Translations under genes and position numbers: made by a program
Source of the DNA: Paenisporosarcina sp. HGH0030
GTDB taxonomy: Bacteria > Bacillota > Bacilli > Bacillales_A > Planococcaceae
Direction of reading: 5' to 3'
Length of the DNA stretch: 55,231 nt
Assembly (NCBI RefSeq): GCF_000411295.1
Contig: NZ_KE150422.1
Span: 468,618 to 523,848 of the forward strand
Shown here: piece after piece, positions 37,058 through 45,696 of the stretch
Numbering within the stretch: position 1 is the stretch's first letter
How the letters are laid out: every line of letters starts with the position of its first letter
The notes under the pieces: generated by a model
Database searches by the model: none
Seen by the model: only the letters and a program-made list of their open reading frames with translations
What the model was told of the DNA's origin: nothing

Positions 37058-37581
37058 ATATATTAAAAAGATATCGTTTCTTTTTGATTTTATTATTTGG
37101 GCTAATTATCCTTACTTTTATAAACCAATCCGTGGGATGGAATGCATTTCAATTAACAGGAAAAAGCATTTTAGATATGCTGATTCTACTCCCTCCTGTC
37201 TTAATATTCGTAGGCTTGCTTGACAAATGGGTGGAGAAAGAAACACTAATTAGATATATGGGAGAAAAATCCGGCATCTATGGCATTTTGTTCTCCCTAT
37301 TATTAGGAGTAATTGCAGCTGGTCCCCTCTACGTAGCTTTTCCAATTGCGGCACTTTTATTAAAAAAAGGGGCAGGCATACGGTACATTGTATTTTTTTT
37401 AGGAGTTTGGACAACCGCAAAATTACCAGTTATTATATATGAATTTGCTTCATTTGGAGTTAAATTTACACTCATTCACATATGTTTTGGTTTATTATTT
37501 TTCTATTTAATGGGTATTATTTTCGAGAAATTTTATGACCATCGACAATTGTTAAAGTATGATATAACTAAAGAAGTTTAG
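37054..37581 (+). CDS. Half-size permease, C-half (ArsP/DUF318-like)
   Basis: 175 residues, five hydrophobic segments. YMGEKSGIYGILFSLLLGV, AGPLYVAFPIAALLLKKGAG and WTTAKLPVIIYEFASFG mirror the motifs of the preceding gene, so the two are paralogous halves that should assemble as a heterodimer. ATG 37054 overlaps the previous stop as ATGA; the longer upstream frame has no ribosome site. No Cys-based metal motif is visible. Confidence 0.72.
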   Translation: MNILKRYRFFLILLFGLIILTFINQSVGWNAFQLTGKSILDMLILLPPVLIFVGLLDKWVEKETLIRYMGEKSGIYGILFSLLLGVIAAGPLYVAFPIAALLLKKGAGIRYIVFFLGVWTTAKLPVIIYEFASFGVKFTLIHICFGLLFFYLMGIIFEKFYDHRQLLKYDITKEV

Positions 37582-37644
37582 ATTTAGATCAATAAGTCTT
37601 TAATCCCTCAATTCCAGATTCTTTTGCTACACACAGGAGGCCCT

Positions 37645-37680
37645 TTAGTTCAATAAGTTCAACAAAAAATACGTTAATCC
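37645..37680. repeat. Repeat element, copy 3 (partial)
   Basis: TTAGTTCAATAAGTTCAAC, A-run and ACGTTAATCCTTCTT. It is the left arm and half stem of the element at 38654-38723; the matching right half is missing. Confidence 0.5.
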
Positions 37681-37714
37681 TTCTTTCTATAACCTTAACA
37701 CCTAAACAAAAAAC

Positions 37715-37747
37715 GCCAAAAACCCTTATATATCAAGGGTTTTTGGC
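37715..37747. terminator. 13-bp inverted repeat after permease genes
   Basis: GCCAAAAACCCTT and its perfect complement flank a 7-nt loop. Lacks a clear T run but the stem itself ends in T5GGC; possible terminator for the permease operon. Confidence 0.55.
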
Positions 37748-37810
37748 ATTATAGGAATGGTGGGTTATTTGCGTTAAAACGGTACATGCGGAGCATACCT
37801 GTAAATACTG

Positions 37811-37886
37811 AAAGCTAATGTCTTTTCTCAGACGTTAGCTTTTTTCTTTTTTCTTATTCAACTAAAGCATCCGTTAGTTGAACAAG
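37811..37886 (+). repeat. Repeat element, copy 4, with terminator hairpin
   Basis: AGCTAATGTCT pairs with AGACGTTAGCT, followed by T6: a good terminator. Right after it the dyad TTCAACTAA-8-TTAGTTGAA (37857-37882) is the clearest copy of the repeat arm pair. Confidence 0.65.
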
Positions 37887-37935
37887 ACTTATTGAAGTGT
37901 TGACATATACAGAAGAATCAGGAGGAGACATCGTA

Positions 37936-38027
37936 ATGAAAGTCATAAAGACAATTGTGTAATGTGCAACGATTCGGAAGAAGGCGTTTGGTGTAAGAGT
38001 TGTGCTGAACAAGAATCGGATTATTGA
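37936..38027 (+). pseudogene. Frameshifted small zinc-ribbon-like protein
   Basis: ATG 37936 lies ten bases after AGGAGG but its frame stops after eight codons. The frame one base behind it continues with CVMCNDSEEGVWCKSCAEQ and a stop, giving CxxC-8-CxxC, a typical four-Cys zinc site. Only one base is needed to join the two. It could be a decayed gene, a sequencing error, or a programmed shift. Confidence 0.5.
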
Positions 38028-38060
38028 CATAAAATGCGAATAAGAAAGGGGGGGTTGAAT

Positions 38061-38231
38061 TTGTTGAAATTCTTAGTTGTTTCGTTATTGATTGTTTCTT
38101 ATATAGATACAATTCGGATTGCCAAACCTTCAAAAAACCAAGTTAAAGGGGTTCATCACGATGCTCTTTGGGCATCTATTCACACAATGGCGTATGGTTT
38201 GGCGGTAGCATTTATTTTATTTGACTTATAA
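38061..38231 (+). CDS. Small membrane protein, 56 residues
   Basis: Two hydrophobic segments (LLKFLVVSLLIVSYIDTI and AYGLAVAFILFDL) with a basic loop between. TTG starts at 38061 or 38064 follow GGGGGGG by 6 or 9 bases. An ATG at 38034 in frame lacks a ribosome site. Family not recognised; downstream of the zinc-ribbon remnant and possibly cotranscribed. Confidence 0.55.
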   Translation: MLKFLVVSLLIVSYIDTIRIAKPSKNQVKGVHHDALWASIHTMAYGLAVAFILFDL

Positions 38232-38270
38232 CAGTATTTAATTAGTTCGCAGTTCAACCATACTCCGCTT

Positions 38271-38352
38271 CTTCAACTAACCTTCCCCGTTAGTTCAATA
38301 AGAAAAATGCTTTACTTCTTCTTGAAGTAAAGCATCCGTTACATCCGTTAGT
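38271..38352. repeat. Repeat element, copy 5
   Basis: Left arm TTCAACTAACC..GTTAGTTCAATAAG, A5, hairpin ATGCTTTACTTC-TTCTT-GAAGTAAAGCAT, right arm CCGTTACATCCGTTAGTA. The best complete element. Confidence 0.65.
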
Positions 38353-38394
38353 AAAAATACCTATAAGTGGTCAGTCTAAAATCTATTGTACACT

Positions 38395-38571
38395 TTAGTT
38401 CAAATTGAATAATTCCGAAATAATTTCAGCACTTCCTGGAGAAAACATAAATAATGAGAATGAAATAAATAATAGTCCTACAAATACCAAGCTAAATTTT
38501 TTATTCCCAAGTAGCCCCTTAACTACTAAAAATAATCCTACAAATAATATTAAGAAATACCAAAAGCCCAT
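38395..38571 (-). CDS. Small membrane protein, 58 residues
   Basis: ATG 38571 is preceded by GGGGGGAG seven bases off. The protein begins MGFWYFLILFVGLFLVVKG and has a second hydrophobic stretch (SLVFVGLLFISFSLFMF), then a short acidic tail (GSAEIISELFNLN). Two-helix hairpin likely. Family not recognised. Strong ribosome site and unbroken hydrophobic pattern argue for a real gene. Confidence 0.65.
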   Translation of the reverse strand: MGFWYFLILFVGLFLVVKGLLGNKKFSLVFVGLLFISFSLFMFSPGSAEIISELFNLN

Positions 38572-38653
38572 AATCTCCCCCCTCGTTTAACTTAATAAAA
38601 TGACGTTACCGTTCACTATAAAGTTCATTCTTGCTTATTGAAGTAAACTGCCC

Positions 38654-38723
38654 CGTTAGTTGAATAAGTTCAACAAAAAAGCGTTAATCCTTCTTGGATC
38701 AACGCATCTCGTTAGTTGAATAA
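38654..38723. repeat. Repeat element, copy 6
   Basis: CCGTTAGTTGAATAAG, GTTCAAC, A6, hairpin GCGTTAATCC-TTCTT-GGATCAACGC, then CATCTCGTTAGTTGAATAA. Shares arms and loop with copy 5 while the stem sequence differs. Confidence 0.65.
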
Positions 38724-38741
38724 ATTTGTTTTCTAATCTTA

Positions 38742-38963
38742 TTATCCTAGTGTGTCTATGTCACTTTTGTATTCTAAAATATCCCCAGGCTGACAGTCCA
38801 AAGCCTTACAAATAGCTTCTAAAGTTGATAATCGAATTGCTTTTGCCTTTCCATTTTTCAATATAGAAAGGTTAGCCATTGTGATTCCAACCCTCTCCGA
38901 AAGTTCTGTTACGCTCATTTTTCTTTTAGCCAACATCACATCAATATTGATTATAATCGCCAT
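38742..38963 (-). CDS. XRE/Cro-type helix-turn-helix regulator (YozG-like)
   Basis: 73 residues, almost all HTH: MLAKRKMSVTELSERVGIT, NLSILKNGKAKAIRLSTLE and ALDCQPGDILEY. This compact form normally pairs with a DUF2975 membrane protein, as here (10 bases upstream). ATG 38963 follows GAGG by eight bases. It probably regulates the pair; the signal is unknown. Confidence 0.88.
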   Translation of the reverse strand: MAIIINIDVMLAKRKMSVTELSERVGITMANLSILKNGKAKAIRLSTLEAICKALDCQPGDILEYKSDIDTLG

Positions 38964-38973
38964 TTTACTCACC

Positions 38974-39453
38974 TCAGACCGTTAAATCATTTTCTGATTT
39001 TATATTTATGGCATTTATTAATATCTTTTGAAGAACAGCAGCAAAGACTGCAATCACAATTGAAGCAAAAATAATGACCATTCCGATTACTACGAGTCCA
39101 GGGGCATCGTCTGCATCTGCTACAAGAAATATGGCTGGCAATACTGCCACATATAAGATACTGATTGTCATTGCACAGTATTTTATATTCTTTAAAGCCT
39201 TTACAGATAATTCAGAGAAAGCTTCGTTCTTGTCAATAAAACTTAAAAGTCTTAAAGCCTGATACAGAGCGAAGAAAAACGGAATCGCCGTTGCATACAT
39301 ACAGATTAAAACAGGATATTGCAAATAAGCCAGCCCATTTTCGAATTCTGTGTAAAGGTCAGCGAACTCAGGCAACACAAATATACATAAAGCAAGAATC
39401 GGAATTCCCATAAGAAAAATAACTACCTTTAAAAAGAGTGTTTCTCGTTTCAT
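38974..39453 (-). CDS. DUF2975 family membrane protein
   Basis: 159 residues, four hydrophobic segments. The family pattern (ALYQALRLLSFIDKNEAFSELSVKALKNIKYCA, loop near 70-100) is clear when read across that loop. Adjacent to the XRE gene in the usual order. ATG 39453 follows GGAGAGGTG; the upstream GTG has none. Role unknown, perhaps sensing for the small regulator. Confidence 0.85.
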   Translation of the reverse strand: MKRETLFLKVVIFLMGIPILALCIFVLPEFADLYTEFENGLAYLQYPVLICMYATAIPFFFALYQALRLLSFIDKNEAFSELSVKALKNIKYCAMTISILYVAVLPAIFLVADADDAPGLVVIGMVIIFASIVIAVFAAVLQKILINAINIKSENDLTV

Positions 39454-39626
39454 ATAAAGCACCTCTCCTATTTATCTTCAATTTGATTTTAACAGGATAT
39501 TTATCGTTTCACAATAAATTATTATCCTTTCCAATTCTATTCTTGCTGTTATATAAATATTCCTTTAATTTTAGACAATGAAAAAGCATTCCCCTTTGAA
39601 TGACATCAGTATTCGAGCTAAAGAAA

Positions 39627-39673
39627 TAAAAAAGAGGCTTCACATAAACTTGAACAATTTATGTGAAGCCTCT
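39627..39673 (-). terminator. Terminator, 16-bp stem
   Basis: AGAGGCTTCACATAAA pairs perfectly with its complement around an 8-nt loop; six T follow on the minus strand. It ends the small gene at 39699. Confidence 0.88.
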
Positions 39674-39698
39674 AATCATATATACTATGTTAGCAAAA

Positions 39699-39908
39699 TT
39701 ACATTACAATATCCGCTGCTCTTCTACCTAACTTAAGATGTCTAGTGGTGAATTGTTGAAACTGATCCTTTGTAGTCAATACTGTAAGAATAGAACTTAA
39801 GAACAGAGCAATATAGTTTACATATTTATCTATATTTAAGCCTAATATAAAAGTTACGCTTGTAGCTGTAATAACCATTATTAACTTATGCCATAAAGCT
39901 TTCATCAC
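39699..39908 (-). CDS. Small membrane protein, 69 residues
   Basis: Two hydrophobic segments (LIMVITATSVTFILGL and YVNYIALFLSSILTVL), then a basic tail. The ribosome site is weak, though a strong terminator follows. The pattern recalls one end of SLATT/DUF4231 membrane proteins; if so it is truncated. Tentative gene. I see nothing in 39909-40103. Confidence 0.45.
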   Translation of the reverse strand: MMKALWHKLIMVITATSVTFILGLNIDKYVNYIALFLSSILTVLTTKDQFQQFTTRHLKLGRRAADIVM

Positions 39909-40103
39909 TCAATATAAACATCTCGATTTAATTACTTAAGTATAAATTCACCTTGAGGTATTAGATTCCTTTTAATAATGAGCTTAAAAAATACACCTCA
40001 ACTAGTGTTAACGATGTTGCGCATAATGTTCCAACTGTAAACAAACAATCTCTTACATGCTAAAGAATTTTTTTATAACAGAAATAAATAAAATTAAAAA
40101 GTA

Positions 40104-40613
40104 TTACTTATATTCGTTATTTTCTAAAATAATCACTTGATCCTTATTGTTTTGGGCTATTTGTTTTGTATTTTCTACCAACCGAAAAATATTATCACAA
40201 CATTGTTTTGCACCAATAACTAATAATGGCACACCAATAAAATCAATTTTTAATCCTCTAGAAAAAAAACCCCCAATCGACATCGCTAATGGTACAGTTG
40301 GTGATGTATTGGAGAAGATTATTTGTTCATGAAATTGATGTTTACTTTGAATCAATAAAATTAAATTTTTCATTGCTGGAACAACAAGTTTAGAAGATTT
40401 CCGACCTATTGTATACACTGGGTCTCCATTTTCATCTATTCCATGGAAAATGATGTTTCCAAAATCCTTTTTAGTTAACTTATTGAAATAGTTTACATTT
40501 AATATTTCTTCTTTTGTCAGTTCTCGTTCTGATTGGATAATTTTTTTTAAATGATATGCAGCTGCCAGAGCTGTAGTATGAGTTCCACCATAGTCATTAT
40601 ATATATAAATCAC
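40104..40613 (-). CDS. DUF3189 family protein
   Basis: 169 residues. Starts IYIYNDYGGTHTTALAAAYHLK, which is the DUF3189 signature, and keeps DFGNIIFHGIDENGDPVYTIGR near 55 and NTSPTVPLAMSIGGF near 105. Cytoplasmic, of unknown function in Bacilli and Clostridia. GTG 40613 is seven bases after AAGGA. Single gene. Confidence 0.85.
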   Translation of the reverse strand: MIYIYNDYGGTHTTALAAAYHLKKIIQSERELTKEEILNVNYFNKLTKKDFGNIIFHGIDENGDPVYTIGRKSSKLVVPAMKNLILLIQSKHQFHEQIIFSNTSPTVPLAMSIGGFFSRGLKIDFIGVPLLVIGAKQCCDNIFRLVENTKQIAQNNKDQVIILENNEYK

Positions 40614-40756
40614 AATATCATCCTTTGAATTGTTTTCTTAGATTATTATGGGCATTAAATCTAAATCTAAACTCAATTCTTTTGATTAACAATTAATAAA
40701 TTCACATAAAAAGCAACGCTAGCTTATGCTGCGTTTAATATTCTGAGAGCGAAATA

Positions 40757-40785
40757 AAAGGAACGTCCGGGTGGAAGTTCCTTTT
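40757..40785. terminator. Small hairpin in the DUF3189-groEL spacer
   Basis: AAAAGGAAC and GTTCCTTTT flank a 12-nt loop. A second, weaker stop signal beyond the groEL terminator. Confidence 0.45.
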
Positions 40786-40810
40786 AATTTCTACACATAA
40801 CTAAGGATAG

Positions 40811-40857
40811 AAAAAAAGAGGCTTCTCAAAAGTTCAGTGAACTCATGAAAAGCCTCT
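40811..40857 (-). terminator. Terminator of groES-groEL
   Basis: AGAGGCTT and AAGCCTCT flank an AGTTCAGTGAACT core; seven T follow on the minus strand. Confidence 0.85.
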
Positions 40858-40952
40858 CAAAATCAACTACAAATTAAAATCACGGCACCATTCCGGCACC
40901 AAAAACTTTCAAGTCTTAATAGCATTGATATATCAACATTTTTGAGACTATT
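40858..40952. other. groEL 3' flank with short repeats
   Basis: No gene. Holds CGGCACCATTCCGGCACC (direct repeat of CGGCACC) and TTGATATATCAA followed by TTTTTGAGAC. The latter resembles the guaA 3' flank (2368-2392). Confidence 0.45.
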
Positions 40953-42605
<1,653 letters not shown>

Positions 42606-42612
42606 TTAAGTA

Positions 42613-42897
42613 TTAGCCTACAATTGCTAAAATATCATTTTCACGTAAAATCAAGAATTCATTACCTTCAAATTTCACTTCAGTACCTGCGTATTTAGAG
42701 AAGATGATTTTGTCGCCTTCTTTTACATCCAACTCAACACGTGTGCCGTTATCCAGTACACGACCAGTTCCTACAGCAACTACTTTGCCTTCCTGCGGCT
42801 TCTCTTTAGCAGAGTCTGGAAGTACGATACCGAATGCAGTTTTTTCCTCAGCTTCGATTAATTCGATTACAATACGATCGCCTAATGGTTTTAACAA
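42613..42897 (-). CDS. groES: Co-chaperonin GroES (10 kDa)
   Basis: 94 residues beginning [14 protein letters not shown], with the mobile loop region [17 protein letters not shown] (near 18-33). TTG at 42897 is nine bases after AAGGAGG, the same start type as in Bacillus; a TTG upstream overlaps that site. First gene of groES-groEL, 31 bases before groEL. Confidence 0.97.
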   Translation of the reverse strand: MLKPLGDRIVIELIEAEEKTAFGIVLPDSAKEKPQEGKVVAVGTGRVLDNGTRVELDVKEGDKIIFSKYAGTEVKFEGNEFLILRENDILAIVG

Positions 42898-42933
42898 GTG
42901 AAACAACCTCCTTGAATGGTAGTAATTATTTTA

Positions 42934-42960
42934 TTAGCACTCTCTCTTCTTGAGTGCTAA
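42934..42960 (-). promoter_or_regulatory. CIRCE element (HrcA operator)
   Basis: Perfect consensus TTAGCACTC-N9-GAGTGCTAA. HrcA binds it to repress groESL until heat or misfolding draws GroEL away. Confidence 0.98.
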
Positions 42961-42970
42961 CACAATTCCT

Positions 42971-42999
42971 ATCATAATGAATCACTCACATTTTTGCAA
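42971..42999 (-). promoter_or_regulatory. Promoter of groES-groEL
   Basis: -35 TTGCAA (42994-42999), 17-bp spacer, -10 TATGAT (42971-42976), placing the CIRCE in the transcribed leader. Confidence 0.82.
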
Positions 43000-43092
43000 G
43001 TGGGAACATACAGATTTTTTGTATTCTTTGCGAGGACTCACGAAAAACAATACAATAGGAAGAGAACTTCTTTTGATGAAAGGAAACTATCT

Positions 43093-43824
43093 GTGAAAAA
43101 TAACAAAACAGCGTTTTATCTCATATTGACTTACATCGTAATGCAACTGTCTGGCGCCTTATTTGCTCCCCTCATTTTCAGCTATTTGAAAGGTCAGGAA
43201 GGCATGGAAATCGAGCAAGCCAAGTTATTAGCAAGTGGCTGGTGGGTGTTCCTGAGCATGGCAGTGGCCACACTTATTGTTTTACTAATCATCCGTAAAG
43301 ATGGTGCTTTTTTAAATCACTTAAAGGGTAAAAAGAGTTCTGTCCCCGCTTCGATTCTTTGGGGAATTGCCGGTTTCTTTATGGTTCTCTTCGGACAAGC
43401 CATTGCATCGCTTATTGAACAATCCTTTGGCATCGAGCAGGGATCCGAAAATACCGCTTCACTAATACAAATTGCCGAAGCAGTGCCAATGGCGATTTTT
43501 GCGATTGCCTTGTTTGCCCCTATTCTTGAAGAACTGATTTTCAGACGGGTCATTTTCGGTAACCTTGTCCAAAAAACAAATTTCTTCATTGCAGGTGCAG
43601 TGAGTGCCATCGTATTTGCGATTATCCATTTTGATTTCACACACCTTTTACTCTATGCCGTGTCAGGATTTATATTCGCATTTTTATACTATAAAACTAG
43701 ACGAATTTTGACTTCGATCATCTCCCATATGCTGTTGAATGGGTTTGTTGTATTGATTCAATTAAATATGGAGAACATTGAACGCTATCAAAAGTATTTA
43801 GAATCACTATCCAATTCACAATAA
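43093..43824 (+). CDS. CPBP family intramembrane protease (YdiL-like)
   Basis: 243 residues, about seven hydrophobic segments. The CAAX protease/bacteriocin-processing motifs EELIFRRVIFG (near 180) and the later HFDFTHLLLY (near 215) supply the Glu and His ligands. GTG 43093 lies eight bases after AAAGGA; the 33 residues upstream in frame cross the groES promoter. Divergent from groES, as ydiL is placed in B. subtilis. Substrate unknown. Confidence 0.9.
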   Translation: MKNNKTAFYLILTYIVMQLSGALFAPLIFSYLKGQEGMEIEQAKLLASGWWVFLSMAVATLIVLLIIRKDGAFLNHLKGKKSSVPASILWGIAGFFMVLFGQAIASLIEQSFGIEQGSENTASLIQIAEAVPMAIFAIALFAPILEELIFRRVIFGNLVQKTNFFIAGAVSAIVFAIIHFDFTHLLLYAVSGFIFAFLYYKTRRILTSIISHMLLNGFVVLIQLNMENIERYQKYLESLSNSQ

Positions 43825-43840
43825 TAAAAGCACTAAAAGC

Positions 43841-43877
43841 AAAAAGCCTTCCACCATTATAGAGGTGGAAGGCTTTC
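43841..43877. terminator. Bidirectional terminator between CPBP gene and tatC
   Basis: AAAGCCTTCCACC and GGTGGAAGGCTTT flank a 7-nt loop. The tatC stop and last four codons lie inside it. Confidence 0.85.
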
Positions 43878-44636
43878 ATTTTGGCGTTTCGCTTCTTCGA
43901 TTTTTTGAAGAGCTTCTGCCTTTATATATTTGCGATAGCCTATTTTGGCTATGACAATGCTGAATTCAAACAGCAAGATGAGCGGAAGTGTAACCAAAAC
44001 GTGCGACATAATATCTGGTGGCGTTAAAATATCCGCAACCACCACAAGCACAAGGTAAATATACTTGCGATACTTGGTCAGCATCATCGGTGTCAAAATC
44101 CCTAATCGGGTCAGGAACAGCAAGATAACCGGCATTTGGAAAACAAAACCGAATGGAATGGTCAATTGAAACAGGAATTCGAAGTATTCATTGATCCCGA
44201 TTGTCTGCACAATGTTCAGATCAGCTGATAAGTCAGCCATGAAATGGATGACAAATGGGAATACGACATAGTAGGAAAATGAAACCCCTGCTATAAATAA
44301 CAAAAAGATAAACGGAATGTAGCTAAGAGTTGCCGTTCGCTCTTTTTGATAGAGTCCTGGAGAAATGAATGCCCAAATTTGATATAAAATGAGTGGGGAT
44401 GTCATGACTATTGCCAAAACCATCATTACGGAAATTAATATTTTAAATGGATCCGTAATTTTAAATGCATTCAATGTTATGTTGCGTGCTTCTTCACTTA
44501 CCTGCAAAAATTCTATCAGTGGGCCAGCCAGAAAATAGCTGATGATCACTGCTATAACAAAGAAAACGACGATTATCATCAGTCGTTTTCTTAATTCAAT
44601 AATATGCTCAACTGTAGTCATGTCTCTTTCTTCCAT
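43857..44636 (-). CDS. tatC: Sec-independent translocase TatC
   Basis: 259 residues, six membrane segments; TTVEHIIELRKRLMI near the start, SPLILYQIWAFISPGLYQKER near 80 and FGFVFQMPVILLFLTRLG near 170 are TatC motifs. Closest in look to B. subtilis TatCy. Recognises twin-arginine signals; EfeB in this window is a likely client. Starts at ATG 44636 or ATG 44621; the first follows AGGGTG. Its final codons make the shared terminator hairpin. Gene follows tatA by 21 bases. Confidence 0.95.
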   Translation of the reverse strand: MEERDMTTVEHIIELRKRLMIIVVFFVIAVIISYFLAGPLIEFLQVSEEARNITLNAFKITDPFKILISVMMVLAIVMTSPLILYQIWAFISPGLYQKERTATLSYIPFIFLLFIAGVSFSYYVVFPFVIHFMADLSADLNIVQTIGINEYFEFLFQLTIPFGFVFQMPVILLFLTRLGILTPMMLTKYRKYIYLVLVVVADILTPPDIMSHVLVTLPLILLFEFSIVIAKIGYRKYIKAEALQKIEEAKRQNESLPPL

Positions 44637-44657
44637 CAGAAAAACACCCTAACGTAC

Positions 44658-44852
44658 TTACTTATCTTCTTCTATCTTTTTCTTCTTTTTATGATCGTCA
44701 TCTTCGTCGTCATCGACTAGACCTCTTGTTGCATTTTTGAATTCGCGAAGCGAACTGCCGAATGCTCGTCCCAGTTCAGGAAGCTTTTTCGGACCAAATA
44801 CAAGTAAAGCCACTACCACAATCAATAAAATACTCAATGGACCTGTAGGCAT
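44658..44852 (-). CDS. tatA: Sec-independent translocase TatA
   Basis: 64 residues: N-terminal membrane helix ([17 protein letters not shown]), the family's [14 protein letters not shown] hinge, an amphipathic helix and a charged tail ([17 protein letters not shown]). Forms the export pore with TatC. ATG 44852 follows GAGGAGG. Minimal two-part system, as in Bacillus TatAyCy. Confidence 0.95.
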   Translation of the reverse strand: MPTGPLSILLIVVVALLVFGPKKLPELGRAFGSSLREFKNATRGLVDDDEDDDHKKKKKIEEDK

Positions 44853-44915
44853 GATAGGCACCTCCTCGTGTCTATATTTATTTTAACGCATTTTTGCTTA
44901 GTTTGCTAATTGCTT

Positions 44916-45572
44916 CTATGAATTATGTGTGAACGTTTCTTCATCCTGTTTAATGAAGTAAATCAGTGTTTGCAGCTCTACGGACAAATCAATTGTATGA
45001 ACACGTATCGTATCAGGGACAGTCAGACGAATCGGTGTGAAGTTCAAAATCCCTTTTACGGATGTTTTCGTTAATCGGTCCGTTACTTCCTGCGCTGCTC
45101 GTGAAGGTACGGTTAAAATCACGAGTTCGATTCCGTATTCCTGTATTTTTTCTTCTAGCTTGCTAGGCTCGAAGATCGGGATGTCACTAAGCATCATCCC
45201 ATCTTCCGTTGCACTTGTATCAAATGCCAATACGATTCGGGTGTTATGATTTTTATGGAAGTTGTATTTCAGAAATGCCGTCCCTAAACTACCTACACCT
45301 ATTAATGCGACATTCGTTTCTTCATCCTGATCGAGTGTTTGACGGAAAAATGCCAACAGATGTGGCACATCATAGCCGTAGCCTTTTTTGCCTAACGCAC
45401 CAAAATGTGAAAAGTCCCGGCGAATAGTTGCTGAATCTATTTTCATCGCTTCACTCAGTTCCTGTGAAGATACCCTTTTCTTCCCTGCGTTCGAGAAGTT
45501 TTGGATGAATCGGTAATAGAGAGGTAATCTTTTAGTTGTAGCTTGTGGAATTTTAAGCGGTTCTTGTTTCAT
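44916..45572 (-). CDS. rex: Redox-sensing repressor Rex
   Basis: 218 residues: winged helix ([24 protein letters not shown], read in two parts) up to about 80, then a Rossmann domain with [14 protein letters not shown] near 93. Senses NADH/NAD+ and represses fermentative and respiratory genes. AGGAGG precedes ATG 45572; the longer frame has none. I searched the window for TTGTGAA..TTCACAA operators and found no convincing one. Confidence 0.96.
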   Translation of the reverse strand: MKQEPLKIPQATTKRLPLYYRFIQNFSNAGKKRVSSQELSEAMKIDSATIRRDFSHFGALGKKGYGYDVPHLLAFFRQTLDQDEETNVALIGVGSLGTAFLKYNFHKNHNTRIVLAFDTSATEDGMMLSDIPIFEPSKLEEKIQEYGIELVILTVPSRAAQEVTDRLTKTSVKGILNFTPIRLTVPDTIRVHTIDLSVELQTLIYFIKQDEETFTHNS

Positions 45573-45696
45573 GCCGTTCCTCCTGCATTCAAGCGAAATC
45601 GCTTTCATCTTACATGAGTAGATGAGAGAAGTAAAGTTCAGTCGTTGCATGAGTTCCTTGCATCCATTAAACTAAGTGAGAACTGAGGTGGAATTC

